Part shown: in pieces, positions 29,336-38,222 of the stretch
Layout of the letters: the number at the start of each line of letters is the position of its first letter
How positions within the stretch are numbered: the stretch's first letter is position 1
From: Rivihabitans pingtungensis
GTDB lineage: Bacteria; Pseudomonadota; Gammaproteobacteria; Burkholderiales; Aquaspirillaceae
Assembly (NCBI RefSeq): GCF_003201855.1
Contig: NZ_QJKI01000001.1
Location: 370,446 to 434,445, forward strand
Reading direction: 5' to 3'
Length of the DNA stretch: 64,000 bases
Position numbers and translations under genes: made by a program
Notes under the pieces: model-generated
The model's input: the letters and a program-made list of their open reading frames with translations, nothing else
Databases searched by the model: none
Told to the model about the DNA's origin: nothing

Positions 29336-29370
29336 CGGGTGAATCTCCTCATGGGGTGGTTTTCATATTT

Positions 29371-29484
29371 AGAGCCGCTCACAAAACCCTCCTGGCGTCG
29401 TTGCGCGGCCTTGCCGTACTGCTTGTACTGTCTGCGGCCGCACGCCTAGCCAGGACCGCTGCGCTGGGTTTTGTTAGCGACTCT
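29371..29484. repeat. Correia-like repeat R1, copy at 29.4 kb
   Basis: A 114-nt copy with ends AGAGCCGCTCACAAAACCC and GGGTTTTGTTAGCGACTCT, in opposite orientation to the 15.9-kb copy. The core CCTTGCCGTACT...GTACTGTCTGCGG matches the Correia core. The final codons and TAA stop of the EamA gene lie inside its right end. Confidence 0.92.
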
Positions 29485-30352
29485 TACGCAGGGCAAGCAA
29501 AGTCAGCGCCAGGGCAATCAGCGCCATGCCAATACATTCGGCCGAGGACGGCTGCTCGCCCAGTTGGAGCCAGGCAGCCAGCACGGCGATGGCCGGGATG
29601 ATCAGCACATTCAGCCCGGCGGCTCCGGCTGACAGGCGGCCCAGCAGCATCAACCACATCAGCCAGCCAATGCCGCCGGCAAACACCCCGGCAAAGCCCA
29701 GCGTCAGCCATAAGCCCGGTTCGGCCCAGGCGGTGGGCGCACCCGGCCACAGCCAGGCCAGCGCCAGCAGCGGTGGCAGACCGTACAGCATTTGCCAGAA
29801 GGTCAGCGCCAGCACGTCCACCTGATGGCTGGCGCGCAATTGCTTGGCGATGATGGCGCTGGCCGCCCAGCTGACACCGCCAGCCAGCGCCAGCACCTCG
29901 GGCAGGCCGGCGGTGTGGCTGGCGCGCCAGGGCTCCAGAATGGCCAGCAGGCCCAGCAGCGCCAGGCCGATGGCCAGCCACTGGCCGCCGCGCACGCGCT
30001 CGCCCAGCCATAGCCAGGCCAGCGGCAAGGTCCAGAACGGCATAGTGTAGGCCAGCACCGACACCTTGCCTGCGCCGCCAGCCACCAGCGCCAGATGGGT
30101 GAGGCCGGTAAAACCAGTGGTTTGCGTTAACCCCAGCCACAGCGTGGCGCGCCAAGGCGGCGGGGCCAACGCGCGGCGGCTACCCAGCAGAATCAGGCCC
30201 AAGGTGAGGGTGGCCAGCACGGTGCGGCCCACGGCAAACTCCAGCGCGCCCATCCAGTGCAGACCGGTTTTGGACACCACCCAGTTGTAACCCCAGATCA
30301 GCCAGAGCGCCAACAACAGCGCCGGCGCGCGCCAGGAAGCAGGAAAAGACAT
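29474..30352 (-). CDS. EamA (DMT) family transporter
   Basis: A 292-residue membrane protein with ten hydrophobic helices and the two EamA repeats (opening LLALWLIWGYNWVVSKTGL; second repeat from EVLALAGGVSWAASAI). This superfamily exports metabolites such as amino acids or purines. The last residues RKSR and the stop come from the R1 repeat, so the C-terminus has probably been shaped by the insertion. ATG at 30352 is preceded by GGA-rich sequence. Confidence 0.88.
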   Translation of the reverse strand: MSFPASWRAPALLLALWLIWGYNWVVSKTGLHWMGALEFAVGRTVLATLTLGLILLGSRRALAPPPWRATLWLGLTQTTGFTGLTHLALVAGGAGKVSVLAYTMPFWTLPLAWLWLGERVRGGQWLAIGLALLGLLAILEPWRASHTAGLPEVLALAGGVSWAASAIIAKQLRASHQVDVLALTFWQMLYGLPPLLALAWLWPGAPTAWAEPGLWLTLGFAGVFAGGIGWLMWLMLLGRLSAGAAGLNVLIIPAIAVLAAWLQLGEQPSSAECIGMALIALALTLLALRKSR

Positions 30353-30389
30353 GAGAACCGAAATACAGGAGGGTAAAGAAAGAACCGAC

Positions 30390-31178
30390 TCAGTCAGGCA
30401 GCCGCTGGCGCACTTGCTCAAACAAACACACCGCCACCGCCGCCGCTACGTTAAGGGATTCCGCCACACCCGGCATCGGGATGCGCACCGGGTGGCTGGC
30501 GCGGGCCAGCACTGGCGCCGACACGCCGGCGCCTTCGTTGCCAAACACAAAGGCGCACGGTTGGCGCAAATCCAGCGCATACAGCGATTGCGTGGCGTCC
30601 AGGCTGGTGACAATGGCCGGGCCGTTGAATTCGGCCAGCACGCGGGTGAGCTCGGCATCGGTGTGCAGCGCCACGGCAAAGTGCGCGCCCATGCCGGCAC
30701 GCAGCACCTTGGCCGACCACGGATCGGCGCACTGCGGCGACAGCCACACCTGGCGCACGCCAGCGGCGGCAGCGGTGCGCAGAATGGCCCCCAGGTTGCC
30801 GGGGTCTTGCACCGCGTCCAGCAGCAACAGGCTGTCGTCGGCATCGGGCGCGGCGGCGGCCGGGGTGGGGATGACGGCAACCAGCTCGGGCGGGGTATTC
30901 AGGCTGCTGAGCTTGGCCATCACCGCCTCGCTGACTTCGTGGCCGCGACAGCTGGCTGGCAGGCGCGCCAGCAGCGCCGACACTTCCGGGTGGGCCAGCG
31001 CGCGGCTTTGCACCAGTACTTCGTCCACCGCCAGGCCGTGATTCAGCGCGGCGTCCAGCAGATGGATGCCTTCCAGCAATAACTGGCCGCGCGCGCGTCG
31101 CTCAGCCGGTTTGGCGACCAGCCGCGCCAGGGCCTTGATGTGTTCGTTTTGGGTAGACAGAATCGGGTTCAGATACAT
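30390..31178 (-). CDS. TrmH/SpoU family RNA 2'-O-methyltransferase
   Basis: The 262-residue protein has an N-terminal RNA-binding domain and a C-terminal SPOUT knot domain with motif 1 LDAVQDPGNLGAILRTA, motif 2 FVFGNEGAGVS and motif 3 IPMPGVAESLNVAAAVAVC. Such enzymes methylate ribose in rRNA or tRNA with SAM. The target cannot be read from sequence; RlmB- or TsnR-like function is possible. The EamA gene follows after 37 nt. Confidence 0.9.
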   Translation of the reverse strand: MYLNPILSTQNEHIKALARLVAKPAERRARGQLLLEGIHLLDAALNHGLAVDEVLVQSRALAHPEVSALLARLPASCRGHEVSEAVMAKLSSLNTPPELVAVIPTPAAAAPDADDSLLLLDAVQDPGNLGAILRTAAAAGVRQVWLSPQCADPWSAKVLRAGMGAHFAVALHTDAELTRVLAEFNGPAIVTSLDATQSLYALDLRQPCAFVFGNEGAGVSAPVLARASHPVRIPMPGVAESLNVAAAVAVCLFEQVRQRLPD

Positions 31179-31253
31179 TGGGCAGTCCCAGAAAACAGTT
31201 CGCCCGGCCAGCAGGCGCCAGCCGGGCGGAAATCGCCATCAAATCAAGCAGGG

Positions 31254-32594
31254 TCAGGCACACAGCCGCGACACGGCGGCCTTGAATTGCTGATAAACCA
31301 GATCGTCCACCGGTTTGCCAGACGAGCAGTTGTCAAAATAAAACACGCCCAGCAAGCGCCCATCGCGCACCACCGACATGGCGGCAAAACCATGGTCGCC
31401 AATGCGGGCAAAGAAATCATCGGCAAAGGTGGCGCGCAGCCGGTCCAACTGGCCGGGCTGGCAGCGGAAGGCTTGCGCCTTTTGCCCCAGGCTGGCAAAG
31501 AACGGGTGCTGGGCCAGCGGCAGCGGGCGGGCAATCAAGGTGTCGTCGTCGTTCAGGCCAACATACTGGGTGGCAGACAGCTGCCAGTGTGGGCTGTTGT
31601 GGCGGAAAAAGATCACCCGCTCTTGCGCCATGTCCTTGGCCAGGAAGCTGACCACCCAGTTCAATGCCTGGTCGAATTCAGCCGGCGGCTCGCTGCTGCT
31701 GGCCGGATCCCACTGGATGCTGAGGTTCAGAAAACTCTGGCTGAGCGGCTGTTCCGGCTCAGGCATGGCCGCCAGTTGGCGGGCCAGGAGGCCATAGCCC
31801 GGCACATGCGGGTTGCGCGCCACATTGAGCACCAGTTGCAGCATGTCGTGCCAGATGGTTTCAAACGGACGCGCCAGCAGGTGGGCCACGCCGACGATTT
31901 TTTCCACCAGCTCAATGCGCCACCAGCCTTGTTCCAGCATATTGGCCACTTCGATGGCGCTTTTCAGCAGCAGGCGGCGGCGGTCAAAACCGGGCGGCGT
32001 GGTCAGCAGGTCAAGCAGCAGATCGGACAGACGCTGGCTTTCGATAAAGCGCTCGATCATCTGTTTGTAATCCAGAAAGCCTGCCTGCCGCGCCAGCACA
32101 TCCAGATCGGCAAAGGATTTGTCCACGCCGGTTTCAGCACGGAAGGCGCATGCCGGCACATTGTGCATCAGTGCGGCCACAAAGCAGTCTTCCACGCGGT
32201 GTTCTTCCATCAGCGACAGCCAATCCTTGATCAGCAGCGCCGCCACGCGCGAGCGCGACATCAGGCTGATGATCTGATCCACCCCGGTTTGCGACAGGGA
32301 GAACATGGATTCCAGCGCGTCGAATTTGTTGAATTCTTCAAAAAACGCATTGGCGCCCAGAATCATCAGCGCGTGCTCAATATTCAGCGATTCGCTGAAG
32401 GTGCGCGTGCGTTCGATGCGCGCGGTGCTGCGCAAGACCTGAAACGCCATCAGCGGGTCGGCCAGCACCACATTGGACAGGTCAGCCAGGTTGAACTGGT
32501 CGCTGGGAATGCGGCGAAAAGCATCCACGCGTTTGCAGGTTGCCTCCAGCACCGGCAGACGGTGCTGAGTCAGGGTATCAAGCCAGGTAGTCAT
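31254..32594 (-). CDS. HDOD domain-containing protein
   Basis: A 446-residue protein with an HDOD signalling domain (about residues 15-215, including LADPLMAFQVLRS and ALMHNVPACAF) and a C-terminal region (about 290-446) that looks like a degenerate GAF-type sensor. HDOD proteins lack phosphodiesterase residues and act as signalling scaffolds, often in motility. ATG at 32594 overlaps the previous stop (ATGA), so I prefer it to a TTG five codons earlier. It is the distal gene of the motAB operon. Confidence 0.85.
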   Translation of the reverse strand: MTTWLDTLTQHRLPVLEATCKRVDAFRRIPSDQFNLADLSNVVLADPLMAFQVLRSTARIERTRTFSESLNIEHALMILGANAFFEEFNKFDALESMFSLSQTGVDQIISLMSRSRVAALLIKDWLSLMEEHRVEDCFVAALMHNVPACAFRAETGVDKSFADLDVLARQAGFLDYKQMIERFIESQRLSDLLLDLLTTPPGFDRRRLLLKSAIEVANMLEQGWWRIELVEKIVGVAHLLARPFETIWHDMLQLVLNVARNPHVPGYGLLARQLAAMPEPEQPLSQSFLNLSIQWDPASSSEPPAEFDQALNWVVSFLAKDMAQERVIFFRHNSPHWQLSATQYVGLNDDDTLIARPLPLAQHPFFASLGQKAQAFRCQPGQLDRLRATFADDFFARIGDHGFAAMSVVRDGRLLGVFYFDNCSSGKPVDDLVYQQFKAAVSRLCA

Positions 32595-33316
32595 GTCGTC
32601 AAACGCCAAATGTACAGGGTTGAGGCGGTAGCGTCGTCAATCGCAATCGACTCGTCCGGTTGGACACCGGGCACCGCAAAAGAGTTGCTGACCAGCCAAG
32701 CATTGGAGTCAGCCTCTTGTTTCACTTTATGCCAGATTTTGGCCATCGGTTCCGGGGAAAGATAGGTGTAAATCACCCCATAGCCAGCCAGTGAGGCCTG
32801 CCAGATGTCACCCAGCGTCACGCTGACATTGGGCCGGCGGGCCAAGCGCAGCCGTGCCCACAGCCAGGGCAGCCAGGCACTTTCCACCCCGTGCAGGATC
32901 AGGTCGGGCCGGCGGCGCGACAGGCCTTCCAGCAGGCGGCCGGTACCGCAGCCCAGATCGATCAGTCGGGCAGCGGGGGGCAGGCGGGCGGCCAGGGCAT
33001 CCAGCGCGGCCTGTGACGTCAGGAACAGCGGCACCCGCTCGGTCAGCGCGTTGCGGCTGATGGCAAACAGCAGCAATGCAGCCAGCAGATACAGCCAAGG
33101 AGGCAGATCAGCCTGCATCGCCAAAAAGACAGCGGGCAACAACAGCAGATGCAACAGCCACCACCAGCGTGGTGTGCGCCACAGCATGGCCAGCAGCATC
33201 GCCAGCGGCGGCTGCATCCACACCAGCGGCCACGGGGCGCCCAGCAGGCCGGCCACAATGGCCAGCGCCAGCGCCATCAGAAAGATAGCCAGCTGGCGCA
33301 GGTGGAGTCGCATCAT
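32591..33316 (-). CDS. Membrane-anchored class I SAM-dependent methyltransferase
   Basis: The first ~90 residues form about four hydrophobic helices; the rest is a Rossmann methyltransferase domain with motif I LIDLGCGTGR (118-127) and an aromatic YTYLSPEPM segment in place of motif IV. 241 residues in all. The gene overlaps motB upstream and the HDOD gene downstream by 4 nt each, so it is translated within the motAB operon. Substrate unknown; a membrane or motility-related target is an inference from context. Confidence 0.82.
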   Translation of the reverse strand: MMRLHLRQLAIFLMALALAIVAGLLGAPWPLVWMQPPLAMLLAMLWRTPRWWWLLHLLLLPAVFLAMQADLPPWLYLLAALLLFAISRNALTERVPLFLTSQAALDALAARLPPAARLIDLGCGTGRLLEGLSRRRPDLILHGVESAWLPWLWARLRLARRPNVSVTLGDIWQASLAGYGVIYTYLSPEPMAKIWHKVKQEADSNAWLVSNSFAVPGVQPDESIAIDDATASTLYIWRLTT

Positions 33317-34278
33317 TGAGCAGGCGAGCCTGGCGGCGGGGTAGCCGCAGTGGCTGCAGTGGCCGGGGCCGGCGGCGTCATCCGGTTGGCCAGGCCCGGC
33401 GGGGCGTAGACCGTTTCACCCGGCTCGCTTTCCCGCAGGACAGCCGCTTCGGATTCTTTGTTCAGCACCACGATCGAAATACGGCGGTTAACCGGATTGA
33501 GCGGGTTGGCCTTGTCCAGCGGGGTAGCCGAACCCTGGCCGATCACCCGCAACAACTTGTTATCCTGCATGCCGCCACCGACCAGTTCACGACGGGCGGC
33601 ATTGGCACGTTCGGACGACAGCTCCCAGTTACCCATGCCGCGATCCCCGGCGGCGTACTGCGAGGCATCGGTGTGGCCGGAGATGGTCAGCCGGTTGGGT
33701 ACTTCGTTCAGTTGCTTGCCCAGTTCATGCAGCAGCTCGCGGGTATGCGGCAGCAATTGCGCGCTACCCGAGTCGAACATCGGCCGGTTTTTTTCGTCCA
33801 CAATCTGTACGCGCAGGCCTTCCGGCGTCATTTCCAGCAACAGTTGATTCTTGTACTGCTGAAGAATCTTGTTGTTTTCGATGGCCTCTTTGATGCGTTT
33901 TTGCAGGTTGGACAGCGCCTGCTTGTCGCGCTCGCGATTTTTTTCTTTCTCGCGGCTCTTTTCATCAAAGATTTCGTGCGATCTGCGCAGCTGGCCGTCC
34001 GTGCGAGTGAGATCCTGCCCGCCGCCCTTGATCGGGCTCGAGGTATCTCCCGAGCGGCTGCCACCCATCAGCGCGATTTTCAACGGGGTGCGAAAGTACT
34101 CGGCAATGCCGTTGAGCGCGCCCTGCGACACCGAGGACAGCAGCCACAGGAGCAGGAAGAATGCCATCATGGCCGTCACAAAGTCGGCGTAGGCAATCTT
34201 CCAGGCGCCGCCATGGTGGTCGCCATGGCCCTTCTTGACGCGCTTGACAATAATGGGGCGTTGAGATTCGTCTGCCAT
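33313..34278 (-). CDS. motB: Flagellar motor stator protein MotB
   Basis: MotB forms the stator with MotA and anchors it to peptidoglycan. The 321-residue protein has the N-terminal membrane helix with the proton-carrying D32 in YADFVTAMMAF, a plug/linker region rich in charged residues, and the OmpA-like domain with SGHTDASQYAAGDRG and NRRISIVV. The C-terminal tail is Ala/Pro/Thr-rich. It follows motA by 25 nt. Confidence 0.97.
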   Translation of the reverse strand: MADESQRPIIVKRVKKGHGDHHGGAWKIAYADFVTAMMAFFLLLWLLSSVSQGALNGIAEYFRTPLKIALMGGSRSGDTSSPIKGGGQDLTRTDGQLRRSHEIFDEKSREKEKNRERDKQALSNLQKRIKEAIENNKILQQYKNQLLLEMTPEGLRVQIVDEKNRPMFDSGSAQLLPHTRELLHELGKQLNEVPNRLTISGHTDASQYAAGDRGMGNWELSSERANAARRELVGGGMQDNKLLRVIGQGSATPLDKANPLNPVNRRISIVVLNKESEAAVLRESEPGETVYAPPGLANRMTPPAPATAATAATPPPGSPAQ

Positions 34279-34303
34279 GATTCCTGCCTTGTCTCAACCG
34301 CGA

Positions 34304-35170
34304 TCAACGACCGCCGCTGCGAGCTTTCTTGAGATGTTCTTCCAGCTCCAGGAAGCCCGGACGATCTTCGCTGTTGAGCGCCTTGCGGCCGAACTCCACT
34401 GCCACCGGCGGGGCGTAGCCGTTCAAGCTGGCCAGCAGGGTCACTTTCACGCATTGCAACACACGGTGCACATCGTTCAGGCGGTGTTCCAGACGGGTGG
34501 ACAGCGGGCTGACAAAACCATACGAGATCAAGATACCCAGGAAGGTACCCACCAGGGCGGCGGCAATCAACCGGCCGAGCTCGGCCGGCGAGACACCCAC
34601 CGATTCCATGGTGTGCACCACCCCCATCACCGCCGCCACAATACCGTAGGCGGGCAGCGAGTCGGCCATGCGTGCCAGCGCGTTCACCGGCATGGCGCCT
34701 TCGCTATGGTGGGTTTCGATTTCGATGTCCATCAGGTTTTCGATTTCGAACGGATTCAGGTTACCCCCCACCATCAGGCGCAGGTAGTCACACAAGAATT
34801 CGATCACCACATGGTCGGCAACCACAATCGGGTACTTGGAAAAAATCGGACTGTTCTGCGGGTCGTCAACATCGGCTTCGATCGACATCAGGCCTTCTTT
34901 ACGCACCTTGGACAGCAGCTCGTACAGCAGGGCAAACAGCTCCATGTACAGCGCCTTGTTGTAGCGCGAGGCCTTGAACGCACCGGGGACGGCGGCAAAG
35001 ATGGCCTTCATCGGCGCGCCGCCGTGGGCAGTGATGAAGGCACCCACCGCTGCACCCACGATGATGATGAATTCCGCTGGCTGGATAAGTGCAGCCACGT
35101 GACCGCCGGCCAGAAGGAAGCCGCCGATAACGCTGGAAAAAACGATGATGTAGCCGATGATTACAAACAT
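34304..35170 (-). CDS. motA: Flagellar motor stator protein MotA
   Basis: MotA is the torque-generating stator subunit. The 288-residue sequence starts MFVIIGYIIVFSSVIGGF and has four membrane helices, the cytoplasmic loop, and the family signature SLPAYGIVAAVMGVVHTM with ALVGTFLGILISYGFVSPL. A sigma-28-type promoter lies upstream. First gene of motA-motB-methyltransferase-HDOD. Confidence 0.97.
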   Translation of the reverse strand: MFVIIGYIIVFSSVIGGFLLAGGHVAALIQPAEFIIIVGAAVGAFITAHGGAPMKAIFAAVPGAFKASRYNKALYMELFALLYELLSKVRKEGLMSIEADVDDPQNSPIFSKYPIVVADHVVIEFLCDYLRLMVGGNLNPFEIENLMDIEIETHHSEGAMPVNALARMADSLPAYGIVAAVMGVVHTMESVGVSPAELGRLIAAALVGTFLGILISYGFVSPLSTRLEHRLNDVHRVLQCVKVTLLASLNGYAPPVAVEFGRKALNSEDRPGFLELEEHLKKARSGGR

Positions 35171-35197
35171 GTACCGAGATCCCTGGGTTTTTGTTAT

Positions 35198-35224
35198 CTA
35201 TCGTCCGTGCCCGCTCCAGGTTAA
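35198..35224 (-). promoter_or_regulatory. Candidate sigma-28 (FliA) promoter for motAB
   Basis: On the minus strand TTAA, exactly 15 nt, then GACGATAG, against the flagellar class III consensus TAAA-N15-GCCGATAA. It ends 28 nt before the motA ATG. Confidence 0.65.
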
Positions 35225-35421
35225 GAGCAGCCACGACAAACAGAAAGCGGGTCGATTCTATCAAACCCGCCCGCCGCGCGCGAAAACTTTTATCCTTATT
35301 GGATGGCAAGCGCACAAGCCATGCAGACCGGATAAACACCGGCCGGGTCACATGAGTGGCCTGGCACCGGAGAGCATCCTCCCCCGTAGAAGCCCCTGGC
35401 CTGCTGCGGGGGAAGCGGTGT

Positions 35422-36801
35422 TTACACCAGACCCCGGGCGGCAAGAGCATCCATGGTCTGGCCCACACAACGCACAGCCAGTGCAATCATCTCATCAATT
35501 TCTGTCCGGGTCATTACCAGCGGCGGCGCGCTGACCATGCTGTCGCCCACGGCGCGCATGATCAGGTTGTTCTTGAAAAAGATGTCGCGGCAGATTGTGC
35601 CGATTTCCCCGGGGTTGGCGAACAGCTCGCGCCGTGATTTGTCCTTGACCCAGGTAAACGCTGCTAAAAAGCCCACGCCGCGCACATCGTCCAGATGTGG
35701 GTGGTCAGCAAATGCGTCTTGCCATTTTTTTTGCAAATAAGGGCCGGTGTCGTCGCGCACCCGGTCGACAATGCCTTCGTCGCGCAGGATTTTCAGGTTG
35801 GCCGCCGCCACTGCTGCTGCCACCGGGTGGCCAGAGTAGGTCATGCCGTGGTTGAAATCGCCCGAATTCATCAACACCTGGGCCACCCGGTCGCCGACCA
35901 TCACCCCGCCAATCGGCTGATAACCCGACGACAAGCCCTTGGCAATCGGCATCAGATCCGGCGCAAAGCCAAAATACTCGCAGCCAAACCAGCGCCCGGT
36001 GCGGCCAAAGCCACAAATCACTTCGTCGCTGATCAGCAAAATATCGTGCTCGCGGCAGATGCGCTGGATTTCTGGCCAATAGGTGGACGGCGGGATAATC
36101 ACCCCGCCAGCGCCCTGAATCGGCTCGCCAATAAAGGCAGCGACGTTTTCCGCGCCCAGCTCGAGGATTTTGGCTTCCAGCGCGCGGGCGGCTTTCAGGC
36201 CGTATTCTTCCGGGCTGAGCTCGCCGCCATTCACATACCAATACGGCTGCTCGATATGCACAATGCCGGGAATCGGCAAATCGCCCTGCGCGTGCATATA
36301 GCTCATGCCGCCCAGCGAGGCGCCGCCAATGGTGGAGCCGTGATAGGCGTTGATGCGGCTGATCAGGGTTTTTTTCTGCGGCTGGCCTTGCGCCGCCCAA
36401 AAATGCCGCGCCATGCGGATCACGGTGTCGTTGGACTCCGAGCCGGAATTGGTCAAAAACACATGGTTGAACTGCGGCGGGGTCAGCTCGGCCAGCAGGG
36501 CGGACAGCTCGATCACCGGCGGGTGAGTGGTCTTGAAAAACGTATTGTAAAACGGCAGCTCCAGCATTTGCTGGTAGGCCGCCTCGGCCAGCTCCTTGCG
36601 GCCATAGCCGAGGTTGACGCACCACAGCCCGGCCATGCCGTCGATGATGCATTGGCCTTCCGAATCCCAGATGCGCACGCCTTCGCCGCGCACCACCACC
36701 CGGCTGCCCAATTGATTGAGCGAATGGGCGTCAGAGAACGGATGCAGATGATGGGCGGCGTCAAGCGCCTGCCACGCTTGCGTGGTGCGGGGGGTGTTCA
36801 T
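35422..36801 (-). CDS. spuC: Putrescine/polyamine-pyruvate aminotransferase (SpuC-like)
   Basis: A 459-residue class III PLP aminotransferase. K288 in PIAKGLSSGYQPIG is the PLP lysine, D259 lies in LISDEVICGFGRTG, and FLTNSGSESNDTVIR binds phosphate. The sequence is of the SpuC/putrescine-pyruvate type. The gene lies downstream of a gamma-glutamylpolyamine synthetase-like gene and a gamma-glutamyl hydrolase-like gene, supporting a role in polyamine catabolism. ATG at 36801 has an AGGAG site; upstream ATG-like starts are rejected. Confidence 0.88.
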   Translation of the reverse strand: MNTPRTTQAWQALDAAHHLHPFSDAHSLNQLGSRVVVRGEGVRIWDSEGQCIIDGMAGLWCVNLGYGRKELAEAAYQQMLELPFYNTFFKTTHPPVIELSALLAELTPPQFNHVFLTNSGSESNDTVIRMARHFWAAQGQPQKKTLISRINAYHGSTIGGASLGGMSYMHAQGDLPIPGIVHIEQPYWYVNGGELSPEEYGLKAARALEAKILELGAENVAAFIGEPIQGAGGVIIPPSTYWPEIQRICREHDILLISDEVICGFGRTGRWFGCEYFGFAPDLMPIAKGLSSGYQPIGGVMVGDRVAQVLMNSGDFNHGMTYSGHPVAAAVAAANLKILRDEGIVDRVRDDTGPYLQKKWQDAFADHPHLDDVRGVGFLAAFTWVKDKSRRELFANPGEIGTICRDIFFKNNLIMRAVGDSMVSAPPLVMTRTEIDEMIALAVRCVGQTMDALAARGLV

Positions 36802-36819
36802 GATGCGGCTCCTGGTGGC

Positions 36820-36848
36820 GTTGGCCATGCGCCCATGGCATGGCCAAC
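36820..36848. repeat. Perfect 11-bp inverted repeat between puuA-like and spuC genes
   Basis: GTTGGCCATGC (36820-36830) and GCATGGCCAAC (36838-36848) with a 7-nt loop, within the 86-nt gap just upstream of spuC. It may be an RNA processing or attenuation hairpin, or an operator. Confidence 0.6.
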
Positions 36849-36887
36849 GGAATAGTCTGGGAGAGGATGAGATGAATGGCGTGCAGT

Positions 36888-38222
36888 TTACACATGCAGC
36901 AGCAGGAATTTACGTTCCCACGGGCTGATCACGCGGAAATACTCGGAGAATTCTTTTTCTTTCATGGCGATGTACAGCTCGACAAAGCGCGGGCCAAGAA
37001 TCTCGGCGATTTCCGGGCAGGCCTTGAGTTGCTCCAGGGCATCTTCGGTGCCGCGCGGCAGCTCGTAAGGCAGCGAATAGGCGTTGATCTGCACCGGTTC
37101 GGCGCAGTCGATCTGGTTGACCATGCCCAGATAGCCGCAGGCCAGCGAGGCGGCCATGGCGATATAGGGATTGACGTCCACTCCCGGCACGCGGTTTTCC
37201 ACCCGGCGCGCCGCCGGGCTGGAGTGCGGCACGCGCAGCCCCACCGTGCGGTTGTCAAAGCCCCATTGCACATTGGTCGGCGCCGCGGTGTACGGGGTCA
37301 GCCGGCGGTAAGAGTTCACATACGGAGCAAAAAACGGCATGGTTTTCGGCAGATAGCGCTGCAAGCCGCCGATGAAGTGATAAAACGCCGGCGACGGGCT
37401 GCCGTCTTCGTTGGAGAACACATTGCGCCCGCTGGCGGTGTCGATCACGCTCTGGTGCATATGCATGGCGCTGCCCGGCTCGCCTTCCATCGGCTTGGCC
37501 ATGAAAGTCGCGTACATGCCATGGCGGAACGCCGCCTCGCGCACCGTGCGCTTGAACAAAAACACCTGGTCGGCCAGGTCCAGCGGGTTGCCGTGCAAGA
37601 AGTTGATTTCCATCTGCGCGGTGCCGATTTCGTGAATCAGCGTGTCCACTTCCAGGTTTTGCGCGTGGCAGTAGTCGTAGATGTCCTCGAACAGCGGGTC
37701 AAATTCGTTCACTGCATCAATGGCGTAGGAGCGGCGGCCAAACTCGGCGCGACCGGTGCGCCCCACTGGCGGCGTCACCGGGATGTCCGGGTCCGGGTTG
37801 GTGGCAATCAGGTAAAACTCCATTTCCGGGGCAATCACCGGCGACCAGCCGCGCTGGGCGTATAAATCCAGCACCCGGCGCAGCACGGCGCGCGGCGCGG
37901 CTTCCGACATTTGTCCATCGGATTTGTAGCAGTCAAAGATGATCTGCGCGGTCGGATCCAGTGCCCAGGGCACAAAGCGGATGGTGTTTTGATCCGGTTG
38001 CAGAATCATGTCGGCGTCCACCGGGTCCAGCACGCTGTCGTCCGGGTAATCGCCAGTCACAGTTTGAATCAGCACGGCTTCTGGCAGCCGCATTTCTGGT
38101 TCGCTGATGAACTTGTCCTTGGGCACAATCTTGCCGCGCGCCACGCCGGTCATATCGGGGACAATGCATTCCACTTCGGTGATGCGGTGTTCGCGCATCC
38201 ATTCGATCATATAGCTGCTCAT
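36888..38222 (-). CDS. puuA: Glutamine synthetase family protein, likely gamma-glutamylpolyamine synthetase
   Basis: The 444-residue protein belongs to the class that starts with EVECIVPDMTGVARGK, shared by PuuA/SpuI enzymes that ligate glutamate to putrescine or other polyamines using ATP. Catalytic metal and ATP regions EMEFYL, IGTAQMEINF, and GSAMHMHQS are visible, as is NPYIAMAASLACGYLG. Context (gamma-glutamyl hydrolase, SpuC, PuuR) supports polyamine rather than ammonium as the acceptor. Its ATG overlaps the preceding stop by 4 nt. Confidence 0.87.
   Translation of the reverse strand: MSSYMIEWMREHRITEVECIVPDMTGVARGKIVPKDKFISEPEMRLPEAVLIQTVTGDYPDDSVLDPVDADMILQPDQNTIRFVPWALDPTAQIIFDCYKSDGQMSEAAPRAVLRRVLDLYAQRGWSPVIAPEMEFYLIATNPDPDIPVTPPVGRTGRAEFGRRSYAIDAVNEFDPLFEDIYDYCHAQNLEVDTLIHEIGTAQMEINFLHGNPLDLADQVFLFKRTVREAAFRHGMYATFMAKPMEGEPGSAMHMHQSVIDTASGRNVFSNEDGSPSPAFYHFIGGLQRYLPKTMPFFAPYVNSYRRLTPYTAAPTNVQWGFDNRTVGLRVPHSSPAARRVENRVPGVDVNPYIAMAASLACGYLGMVNQIDCAEPVQINAYSLPYELPRGTEDALEQLKACPEIAEILGPRFVELYIAMKEKEFSEYFRVISPWERKFLLLHV

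Noticed and set aside
31140..32765. 541-residue plus-strand open frame opposite the HDOD gene
   Set aside because: Shadow frame with biased composition; the minus strand encodes a recognisable HDOD protein coupled to its operon.
36888..38222. Housekeeping glutamine synthetase (glnA)
   Set aside because: The N-terminus and gene context (gamma-glutamyl hydrolase, SpuC, PuuR-like regulator) fit the polyamine ligase branch, and it is slightly shorter than GlnA.
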